Assembly (NCBI GenBank): GCA_027604705.1
Contig: JADHYV010000044.1
Location: forward strand, 1-64,000
Length of the DNA: 64,000 bases
Origin: Allomyces arbusculus
Taxonomy: Eukaryota > Blastocladiomycota > Blastocladiomycetes > Blastocladiales > Blastocladiaceae
Reading direction: 5' to 3'
Of this stretch, positions 30,676-40,725 are shown in pieces (the stretch's first letter is position 1; the number at the start of each line of letters is the position of its first letter). Both the position numbers and the translations under genes were made by a program. Below the pieces are notes generated by a model that saw nothing but the letters and a program-made list of their open reading frames with translations, was not told the DNA's origin and did no database searches.

Positions 30676-31623
30676 GACTCACCCGTCTGTTTGGACGTTC
30701 GAATGCTTCTTGTGAAGTCACCGGACGCAATTTGTCTCATGAGAGAGAGCGGTCAAATGAAGATGTGTTTGGGAGCCCTGGGGTGCTGCTGTGGGCGACT
30801 ATGGATCTAAATTCTGTCTCTAGCATCTTCTATCATGGAGCCTGCCTCTCCGCGCCAGTCCTAGCGCATTGGGTGCCGTCATCGAAGGGAAGGGTACACA
30901 TCGCTACATCTTCATACTCCAATCTCAGGGCCAATACGAAATTTCTCGCGCATGCCTGATGTGGTCGCTTATCCATCTTGGAGCACTGGCGTTTCACGTC
31001 TCGTTACTATCGCTGGATCGGCGCTGATGTTTCCACGTATCTTGATTGTGGCCACCGCTTTTGAAACCAATGCTGGCATGCAATTGAGGAAAATATGCCC
31101 ATGGTGGCCATCACAAGCAGTCTCTGGCGAGTTTTGAGGAGCACAAATAACCAGGTTTCGGCCTGAGTTTGGAGAAAGGATGTGCCAAACTGCTCTCACG
31201 CATACAATTCGGAAAAGAGAGCGCGTTTACCCAAAAGACAAGAGGGGATGAAAGAATTTGCGAGAATGGTTGCGAGCCACTTTGTAGTAGGCCGAACTGG
31301 CCGAACGCCTGCGCGTGCTTGGAAGTGGCGCACGAAGAATGACCAGGCGAACACAACAAAGACGCTGGTAGAAGCATGATGTGCATTCGGACGTTCTGTC
31401 GTTTGAAAGAATGTGCAAGAATGTCCACATGCCAAAAACGAGCTCCGTGCCGCGCCTCTTTTCCCTTTGCTTCGCGCTCTTCACGGTGGCTTTCTGTCGC
31501 GCGTGTGTAGCGCTTCCATTTTCATTGGAGGCGTTTTCTATTCTACTCATGGAACTTCCCAAGCGACCGCGCTCCGTGGTCGGCGGCGGCCGCGCGAAGC
31601 CGCGCGCGTCGCGTCGCGTCGCT
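30676..31623. other. intergenic, ~0.95 kb, AT-richer
   Basis: Between the GRDP fragment and the promoter of the intact GRDP gene. No gene seen. Confidence 0.55.
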
Positions 31624-31631
31624 CATAAATA
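31624..31631 (+). promoter_or_regulatory. TATA-like box of the intact GRDP gene
   Basis: CATAAATA, 81 bp before the ATG. The broken paralogue has TATAAG at nearly the same distance (38601-38606, 85 bp before its ATG). In both a matching ACTCCGC...GCTCCAG block follows, which makes a shared core promoter plausible. Confidence 0.45.
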
Positions 31632-31704
31632 CGAGGTGCACTCCGCATGCGCTCCAGTCAGGTCTTGCTCAAGTTCCCGCGCTCAGGTCACCTCCTCGAC
31701 CACG

Positions 31705-33989
31705 ATGCCCGCTACCGCAGTTATCTCGCACGCGCCCGTCGTGGCCGCTCATGTCGTCGCGCCCAAGGGCGTCGATTTCGCCACGCATGTGGCCACGCTG
31801 CAATCGGCCAAGAATGACGATCAAGTCGACAAGGACGCGCTCGCCAAGCTGCTTGTCGTGATTGCTGAGCAGAGCAAGGACGTCGTTTCGTGCGACCTGG
31901 TTCTGGCGCACCTGGTGCTGCTTGCCACGTTCCACCAGCAGCTGCGCGATGCCGACAACGAGGCCAAGGATCTGTGCGTGTTTTTTGAAATACTGCAGGC
32001 CTCGTACATTTCTCTCGTGGTTTCCGTTGACGCTGATCGTTCTTCGCTGTGTCTGTCCAGCGCGTACCTGTGCTCTGCCGAGACACGTTACCTTGCGTTC
32101 ATGGACGCGCTGGGCAAGGCCATTGCCAAGGACGCGTCGCTGATCGCGAACCCGCCGCTGCCGCCGCTCGATGTGGCCATGATGTGGCACTCGCACGCGG
32201 TACGCCGGCTGACGCTGAGTATCAGGATACTCTTGAAGAGCCACTCACACGAACGCGCACCGACTCTGTCCATAGTTGAGCCCAATTCGCTACGCCGATG
32301 ATATGCAGCGCCTGTATGGACCGGACATGATTCAGGTCGCATTCCCGATGTTGCGTTTGGTACGTTCATTTCCTGATATTGAACACAAGAGTATCAGCAA
32401 TAATCGTGAGGCTCATTTTCTTGCATGTGGCCGGCCGGGTCATGTAATCAAAGGTCACCACGGGCACGAACCAGGAGGATCTCGACGCTGGCCGCGCGTT
32501 CTGGGCTGCGCACATGCCCGCCGACATGCCCTACGATTTGGCAGTCGCCGACGTGGACGAGACCAAGGCCACGGGCACGATCGCGTGCGCGTCGTGCCGC
32601 GCCGAGCACACGCTCGCCATGCCCGAGTACGCGGCGTTCCGCTTGCACGGCAAGGAGTACACGTGCACGTTGTGCGCCGAGTCGTTCACGGCCGAGCACT
32701 TGGCCGTGCGTCGGTTCCTGTCCAAGGTGGCGCGCGCGCCGCGCCTGAATACGATTGCCGGCGCGCTGCAGCACCCAAGGACGCTCGAGTTTGCGCCCAA
32801 AAACGTCGCCAACATGGCCGACCTGACAACGCTGTTTCACAAGACCACTTGGAAGCAGCACGTTGCTGCGTTGCCGGCGCTGCCGACCTGGGCCGACGTC
32901 GAGACCAAGGTGCTCGCGCCCATCATGGCCGAGACCGCCGACTCGCTCATACTGCCCGGCAGCCGCCGCCGGTTCGCGCTTGTCATCAATGCGCACCGCG
33001 ACGTGACGACCGGCCCATGGTCCATGGACCTCGTGCGCTCCGTGCGCCGCCAGCGCCGGTTCTCGTCCAAGATGACCGAGCACGTTGTGCAGCGCGGGTG
33101 CGGCGCGATTCACGCGGCCGTGACTGAGGCGCTCGTGCAGTACCCCAAGTTCCTGGCTATGATGGCCATTCGCCCCAAGTGCGCGCTCGTGCCGACGACT
33201 ACGATTGATCTCGCGTGGCACACGCATCAGCTCACGCCCGCCGCGTACGCCGAGCACACGCGCGCGCTGACGGGCCAGATCGCCAACCACGACGACTCGG
33301 ACGACGTCGAGACCGAGGCGGCAATTGCCGATGGCGCCAAGGCCATGCCCGACGCGTGGCGCACCGTGTTTGACGAGGACTACTACCGCCCAAACGTGCA
33401 CGCAGGTGGCATCGTAAACTTTTTGAGGCCGCCGTGCCTCTATGCGCAGACCACCGCGAAGGACGCGGCTGCCACGGACAAGCCAGCGCATGCCGAGTCG
33501 CAGGGCCAGTACTGTGCGTTCTCGCGCTGCTTTGTCAGCACCCATCTCGTTCCGGCTGCCTCTGACAAGACGGCGAATGAGGCCGCGTCGTGCTACCGCA
33601 ACGGCAAGTGCATTGTCGGCCCGATCCGGCCGAACGACGCCGAGACGGCCAAGGCCGCGTCGTGCTACCGCAACGGCAAGTGCATTGTCGGCCCGATCCG
33701 CCCAAACGACACCCAGGCGGCCGAGGTCGCGCACTGCTGGCGGAGCGGCTGGTGTTACGTCCCCGTCCGTCCGAATGACGACCCCCAGGCGGCCGAGGTC
33801 GCGTCTTGCTTCCGCAATGGCAAGTGCATGGTTGGCCCGATTCGACCGAACGACGCGCAGTCGACCATGGTCGCAAACTGTCATTGGTGGGGCACTTGTC
33901 AATGGGCGGCACATGTTGAGCCGACGGACGGCGATGCGACCGAGGTTGCGGCCTGCTTCCGCAGCGGCAAGTGCATGGTGGGCCCGTGA
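31705..33989 (+). CDS. GRDP-like (DUF1399) protein with CxxC pair and CX5C repeat tail
   Basis: Four exons: 31705-31973, 32061-32199, 32276-32359 and 32454-33989; 675 residues, the only complete copy in the window. Introns are 76-94 bp. Two related signatures are present: WHSHALSPIRYADD (~132-145, spanning a splice) and AWHTHQLTPAAYAEH (~417-431). Between them Cys209/212 and Cys235/238 form a CxxC-x22-CxxC zinc-ribbon-like pair, as in other fungal DUF1399 proteins. The tail (~542-675) is six 24-25-residue units of type C(Y/F)RNGKC(I/M)VGPIRPND. No signal peptide or membrane segment is visible, so the cysteines would face the cytosol unless secretion is unconventional. The family is known in plants and fungi; its activity is not. 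Confidence 0.9.
33585..33989 (+). repeat. 72-bp coding tandem repeat (CX5C units)
   Basis: Units begin at 33585, 33657, 33729, 33801, 33873 (75 bp) and 33948 (partial). The first two are identical over their first 44 bases and later ones are diverged. Each encodes one CX5C-VGPIRPND-type module. Confidence 0.9.
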
Positions 33990-35058
33990 GCATACGGCGC
34001 TGGCATAATCGCGGTACTTTTGGCATTCAGAATGGAGTCGCTGAGGAGGTGTTGATGCGTGCTGATGCTCAACCCGTGAGTGCGTGGCATTGCTCAGGTC
34101 GGTTCACTTTGTTCTTCGAATTTGACTTTTCGATTTGCCAAGAATGGATTTTGGATTTCGTTGCTCGTCCCATGCACCATCAAGACAACCTGTGCGACGT
34201 GAATGTTAGTAAAAGCATCAGAGGTGGCAATCGCGTATACAGCATCAACGTTTTTGCGCTGAACAGAACAAAATAACTGCCAGCCGCAAGGAACACAACC
34301 AACAATCAACTTGGTATTTACGGGGCGTGAGCAGGACGCCAGATGCTTCCTTATCGCACCATTCGTCTCTCCCAGAACGCTTTCATCCAAGACTTCTTAT
34401 CAATGTTGCACGCTCGGCGACCAAAAGTACGAGACGCCCCTCTCCTCTCTCTCCCCCCCCCCCCCCCGTGCGATATTTTTTTCCCATCGAACATTGTCAG
34501 GAACCCTGTTCCATGGTTAGTGACGATTCGCGTGTGTCGAGTCGATAACGATGAGGATCGCCTCGCTCGTGGGCCACATTGATATCAGCACGCCTGATCT
34601 TGGAGCATCCACAATTCAGCCCCACCCAGTACACTGGTGTGTGACGCCTTGTAGAATTCCCGACGATTCTTCAATAACGGATAATACGTGGTGGCCGCTG
34701 AGAAGCATCGTATGCTTGCCAGGGGGCATTCGTAAGTCGAGTGGCATTTTGCACCCACTGGGCACTCACGAGTATGCAATTGTGCTGCGACACGGGTTCT
34801 ATCCTCGCCTGGGCCGGTCCGTTCCGGCGGCGGCAACGTCGTGCGGAACAGTTGAGCGCGAGACGTCACGAGAATCTCGCCATGGCGCGGGACAACCATC
34901 GTCGAAACCACGACAACCGTCAAGATGGCAGTGGCGTGCGCCATGCCGATGCCCACCCTTGCCTTGCCAACTTGCTGCAACGTGACGCTGAACCTCGCCG
35001 CTGATCCAGCACCTCTTTGGCAGTCCAACGCTTCGCTGCACCACCGTCAACGGACGCC
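33990..35058. other. intergenic, ~1.07 kb
   Basis: Contains a run of 15 cytosines at 34453-34467. No gene recognised. Confidence 0.55.
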
Positions 35059-38000
35059 ATGCCACCACCACCACCACCACCACCACCACCTTCAACGACG
35101 ACCAATCCGCACCATGCGACGCCACCAGCACCGCGATCCGTCAAGGCGGCCTCTCCACCGCCGCCCCCCGCGCTCCCGCCGATCCCGCGGTCCACCTCGC
35201 CCGACAAGGGCACCGGAGGCCGTGCGGCCATTCTCGACCGCGTGCCCGTCTCCCTCGGCGCCGCCGCACGGCGCGCGCAACACGACACGTTTGCGTCTCC
35301 ACCCTCCTCCGCGGCCCCCGCGCCGCCCGCGCGCCCGCCGTCCGCGTCACCCGGACCTACAGCGTCGTCGTCAACCGACTTAGTCGTACGCGGACAAGTC
35401 CCAGCGGCCGCACCCGCACCACCAGAACTTCATGCACCTATTCCCGCCACGACCTCATTCACGGGCGTCTGCACCGCGTGCCGCGACGCCCTGCACAGTG
35501 TCTACGCGCACTGCTTCGACTCGGCGGCCCCACACGCCCTTCCCTCGCCGCACGCCATCGATGCCGCGTCCCACGCGATCCCGACGTCCCCCATCCCCGA
35601 AGCCCTGCGGTACCTGCGCGTCCCCGGCGCTGCCACCACCGTGGCACCAACCTCGCCGCTCTTCGTCGACCCAGCGACCGATGCGGCCGCCACAACCGCC
35701 GCGGCGCGCGCACGACGGGCCGACGCCTTAGCGAGGAAGTTTGCGGGCGCCGTCAAGGACTCGCAAATTGCACAATTGCGTGCGGCGGCGCACGTGAAAG
35801 ATGCTGAGGCCGCGCGGATGGGGGCCACGGTCGTGGCGCTAAGGCAGGCGTTGCAGCGGACGGTGCATTATGCGGTAAAAGCCGACGAGTACCAGGAAAA
35901 GGAGGCGGCGCGGCTGGTCGAGGATGTGGGGGCGATGAAAGAACAGGTGGCTGCGTTGCTGGTCATGGTCATGCATGCCGAGGAGGAGAAGGCGAGGGTA
36001 CGTAATTCGAGCGAGGGTGTTGAAGAGGCTGGAGTCTTGGACTGATGCAAAGTGTGTCGTTTAGGTCGAGCGCGACCTCGCGGCCGCGCACGCAACGATC
36101 GCCGGCAAGGACCGCGCTCTCGCCGCGCAACAATCCGAGCTCCGGTCCCGGCAAGACGAATTGCACACGGCCTACAAGGAATACCTGTCGATGCACGCGA
36201 CCATTGAACGGCTCGAGCGCGAAGCCCTCGAAGGGTCCGGCGCCGCCCGATCCCGCGCCGAAGTCCTCGCCGCGCATCTCGACCGCATGTCGCGCGACTT
36301 TGACGCCAATTCGCGGCAACTCATGGCCGCACAGGACCGCGCTCGACAACTCGAGTTTGAGTTGTCGGCCGTGATCTCGCAATTCAATTCGGTCGGTGAC
36401 GCGCGGTTCGTCCTGCAAAAGGAGCACGACGACTTGGTGGAAAAGTTTGCCGAGTTGGACGCGAAGCACTTGCAGCTGACGGCCGCGCACGACGATGCGA
36501 CATCGACGCTCGCGGCGGTACAGGTGAAACTCGCCAAGGAGCAGGAAGAGCACAAGGCGTCTGAGCAGAAGCGTGCGGCCGAGGTCGCCGCGCTCGGGAA
36601 ACGCGTCGAGGATTTGACGTCGGCCAAGGCGCAGGTCGAAGCGCTCGTTGCACGCCTCAAAGGCGAGTCGGAGAAGTTGCGCATGGACGTGATTGAGTTG
36701 CGGTCGGCCAAGTCCAACTTGGAAGGGTCGGTCGCAAAGTGGGAGGACAAATACCATGCCGAGACGACCAAGCTCACCGACTCGCTAGCCGCAGCCCAGA
36801 CGCGCAACGGCAAGCAGGCCGCCGATCTCATGACCGTCACGGACCACCGCGAGCGGCTGCAGGTACAGGTCAACGACATGCGTGCAGCGCTCGAACGCGA
36901 GCATGCGCGTGCCGTTCAGCTCGACGCGGAACTCAAGACGCTCAAGAAAACGACGAACCAAGCGCGCGACGACCACGAGGCGCAGATCGCGTCGCTGGCG
37001 TCGGCCAAGACCAACCTCGCCGCCGACAAGAAGGAGCTCATGGAAACGCTCACGACGGCGCGGCACGACTTAATCGAGAAACAGGCGCAGTACGCTGACC
37101 TCGAGGCCAAGATGGATGAGTACGCGCAGCAGAAAGCCGAGGAGATTTCAATTTTGCATGCCGAGATCCAGTCACTCAAGGACGCGCTCGCAGCGCTCAC
37201 TAAGCAGTACACGACGCTCGTCGCTGCGCACCGCGCGCTCGAGACCGCGCACAAGGGCGTCCAGGGCGAACATGCGACCGTGCAGGCGACACTCGCCAAG
37301 TGTCAGCAGGACTTGGCCTCGACGCAAGCGCACGTGCGCGCACTCGACGCACAGGTTGCCAACCAGGAGCGTCAACTCGCCACGGCCGCCGCGCAACTGC
37401 AAGACGCGCGCGACGTGCACACGCTCCAGCAGGACCGGATTCACACGCTCGAGGCCACGTCGCGCGCTGACCACGAAGCATGGGCCGTGGCCACGGCGCA
37501 GCGCGATGAGGCACACCGCACATTGACCGACAGATTGGCGGCCGCCAAGGACCAGTACCGTGCGCTCGCGCTCGCGCACGACCAAGCGCTCGCCGCGCAC
37601 GCGCGGACTAAGCGCGACCTGACGCGCACACGGGATGCCCTTCTCGACGAGTCGGCTGCGCGGTCGGTCCTCGAAATGGCGCTCGACGATGGGCGGTACC
37701 GGCTCGATACGGAACGCAAGGCGCGTGCCGCGCTCGAGCGTGCCGCTGCGCGCGTCGACCGTAAAGCAGCGCAATGGGTCGGCGCGAAAGCTGAGGCGTG
37801 GGCTGCCCGTGAGCATGCGTGGACGGATCTCGATGAGTGGATGCACGCGCAGGCCGGTCGGCTCGACGATATGGTGCGATTACTGGGAATCCACGAGCCA
37901 GGAGAAGCGGCGCAAGCAGCGGGACTGGATGAGAGTGGAGGAGGGGGACGACTAGGGAGGGCTAATTCGAAACTGGGACTGGGTGGTGCGGGGCCGCATC

Positions 38001-38131
38001 GCGGCGGAAGTAAAGCGCTGAGCGCGCGGCCAGGGAGGGGGAACCAGCTACACGTGCCCGCGGCGATCGTGTCGGCGAGCGCACAGTCGCGCAGCCGGCG
38101 GTCGACGGGCGGGTCGATGGCGGCTGCGTAA
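35059..38131 (+). CDS. long coiled-coil protein, 1,001 residues
   Basis: Two exons, 35059-35997 and 36065-38131, joined in phase 0 (intron 67 bp, gtacgt...tttag) in the middle of a coiled coil, which supports the join. The start is the ATG before a run of ten prolines (ACGCCATGCCACC). Residues ~1-220 are Pro/Ala-rich, with an isolated CTACRDALHSVYAHC patch. Residues ~225-890 are almost continuous coiled coil (TAYKEYLSMHATIERLEREA; AEEISILHAEIQSLKDALAA). The C-terminus is Gly/Arg/Ser-rich. The shape resembles golgin- or myosin-tail-like tethers or basal-body proteins, but there is no diagnostic domain. Confidence 0.8.
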
Positions 38132-38600
38132 CGGTTGGTCAATCAATACATTGACGTCTGTCCGATCCAACGCGTACCTTACTTGATAGGCAGTCCTCAA
38201 AGGAACTGACATAAATGCATTGTGCGGACTCCAGCTGCTGCCGCTTCTTCAGAACGCTCAGTCAACACTGTTGACATCAAAATTGTCGAGCGGACACAAG
38301 TAATCCGGGAAGCGTACACTTGTGATCAGACACTTCAGCCATATGAACAGGCCAGCCAGCGGCGTATGTGAGCACGAATGTGCCTCTCACTTCACATACG
38401 TGACTTGTGAGCGGTCACCTCCGTGACCCTGGCATAAAGGTGTTCTTCGGTGATCGTTCGGTGATCTTTCCAAATTCGGGATTCTCCCTCGCCTTCCATG
38501 GCCAACGCCAGGCTGTGAGTGGTTCACGTTTCCTGGCCCTGCAGGCGGCGCGGAAAGCGAACCACCTTCCACAATTCACAAACGCGTCTGAGCTCGACAC
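38132..38600. other. intergenic upstream of the broken GRDP copy
   Basis: No gene. Leads into the TATA-like element at 38601. Confidence 0.5.
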
Positions 38601-38606
38601 TATAAG
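38601..38606 (+). promoter_or_regulatory. TATA-like box of the broken GRDP copy
   Basis: TATAAG, 85 bp before the ATG at 38686, followed by an ACTCCGCGCTCCAG block shared with the intact paralogue. Confidence 0.4.
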
Positions 38607-38685
38607 TGAAGACGGTGGCGCGCCCTCACTCCGCGCTCCAGCTTGCCCGCGCAGTGCAGTCACCAATCAGTCACTAACCATCGCC

Positions 38686-40329
38686 ATGTCAACTGCCGCC
38701 GTGCTTGCCCCAGCGCCTGTGGAGCTCGCGCCGATTGTGGATGCGGTCACGGTCGATGGGGCCACGAGCACGATACCCATCGACGATGTCCTGTCCGCGC
38801 ACGCAGCCGTGCTCAAGGCCGCCGAGGACGGCAACAAGGTCGACAAGGACGCGCTCGCCAAGCTGCTTGCCGTGATCACGGAGCAGACCAAGGACGTCGT
38901 CTCGCACGATCTGGTTCTCGCACACCTGGTGCTTCTCGCCACGTTCCACCAGCAGCTGCGGGGTGCCGACGAGGCCAAGGACCTGTACGTCTCTCTTTGG
39001 CGTGCCATTGATCGATTTTTGCCGGTATTTTTGTTAATGCCGACCACCTTGCAATTGCCGCGCGAAGCGCGTACTTGTGCTCCGCCGAAACGCGTTACTT
39101 TGGGTTCATAGAAGCGCTGGGCAAGGCCATTGCCAGGGACGCATCGCTGATCGAGAACCCGCCGCTGCCGCCGCTCGATGTGGCCATGTTTTGGCACTCG
39201 CACATGATACGCCGTTGCTGCGCGCTGTTTTCCGAAAGAAGACTAAACTTGACGCGTGAGGCATCAACAGCTCAGTCCCGTTCGCTACGCAGACGATGTG
39301 CAGCGTATTTTCGGCCCCGAAATGGCGCATGTCGAATTCCCGATGATGCGGTTGGTACGTCCGTCTGGCCCTAGTGTTTGGCAAGGATTATCGAAAGAAA
39401 TTGTGAAGCTCATTATCACGCACTGCTCTGGCCACGCCGTCTAGTCGAAGACCATCACGGGCACGAACCAGGAGGATCTTCGACGCTGGCCGCGCGTTCT
39501 GGGCCGCGCAAATGCCAGCCGACATGCCCTTCGACTTAACGGTCGCCGACGTGGACGAGACGGCGGTCAAGGGCACGATCGCGTGCGCGTCGTGCCGCGC
39601 CGAGCACACGCTCGCCATGCCCGAGTACGCGGCGTTCCGCTTGCACGGCAAGGAACACAAGTGCACGTCGTGCGCCGTGTCGTTCACGGCCGAGCACTTG
39701 GCCGTGCGTCGGTTCCTGTCCAAGGTGGCGCGCGCGCCGCACCTGAATACGATTGGCGGCACGCTGCAGCACCCCAAGACGCTCGAGTTTGTGCCCAAGA
39801 ACGGTGCCAACATGGCCGACTTGACGAAGCTGTTCGACAAGGCCACGTGGAAGCAGCACGCGGCGACACTCCCGGCGCTGCCCACCTGGCGCGACGTCGA
39901 GACCAAGGTGCTCGCGCCCATCATGGCCGCGACCGCCGACTCGCTCACGCTGCCCGGCAACCGCCGTCGGTTTATACTCGTTGTCAGCGCGCACCGCGAC
40001 GTGACGACCGGCCCGTGGTCCATGGACTTGGTGAGTACTACTACCGCCCGAACGTGCACGTGCAATGCTCTAGGTGTTACCGCTGCAGCTCTGTGCAGAC
40101 CACCATGAAAGACGCGGGCTCGGCGAATGCCGGGTGCGTGCGCTCGGGCTGCCTGTCGCCGTGCGCCAGTCGCTGTGCCGGCTGGATAGTGGCGGCCGGC
40201 GCGACTAAATCGGCGGCCTGCTACTTTACCGGTGATTGCATCGACGGCAAGATCAAGTCTGCGGCGTGCTATGACAGTGGCGACAGTGCCAACAACCCGG
40301 TGCTCCTAGCCGACGGCAGGGCCGAGTGA
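38686..40329 (+). pseudogene. broken GRDP-like (DUF1399) gene
   Basis: The layout matches the intact copy: first exon 38686-38984 (MSTAAVLAPAPVELAPIVDA), second exon from 39068 (AYLCSAETRYFGFIEALGKA), third with LSPVRYADDVQRIFG, fourth with the CASC/CTSC cysteine pair. Three lesions are visible. The second intron's donor GT is AT (after WHSHM, ~39210). One extra T in the GAGGATCTTCGACG stretch (~39479) shifts the frame. A deletion of roughly 350 bp at ~40032 fuses SMDLV to the later YYRPNVHV, removing the WHTHQL motif. The remaining tail still encodes cysteine units (CVRSGC, CYFTGDC) unlike those of its paralogues. A shortened product from the ATG at 39512 is conceivable but unlikely. Confidence 0.82.
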
Positions 40330-40725
40330 TTGTGGAGCCGTGCTTCCATTGCTGGTGCGTGCTGATGGGCGTTGAGGCAGCACCTCTCGGGTTCCGCATT
40401 TGCAAAAATACAATTGACATTTCTTTGTTCTTTCCTGGTCTGACTTGCTATTGGAGATGCCAGTGTTTATGAGAACGTGTGCTGATGCCGCCAGGCCACC
40501 TTGCTCAAAATCGGATGCGGAAATGAAACCAAAAGGCATGTTTTCCGCCGCAACGTTGTCGCTTCACGTTTCAGACGCGATTTGGACGAGTGCCATGAAT
40601 ACCGCTGTGCATCGCGCAGGCAGGTTGAAATTGGTCAGTGTCTTCGCGGTCGCAACACGCCCAACGAACCACCTGCCGATCGTGCAATCTCATATTAAAC
40701 TATATCCTCCACCCCAGTCCTCGCC
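40330..40725. other. intergenic, convergent gene ends
   Basis: Between the broken GRDP copy and the FCHo stop. Nothing recognised. Confidence 0.5.

Noticed and set aside
36172-37846. Minus-strand frames across the coiled-coil gene
   Set aside because: Cys/Ser/Arg-rich composition typical of antisense to coiled coils; no independent support.
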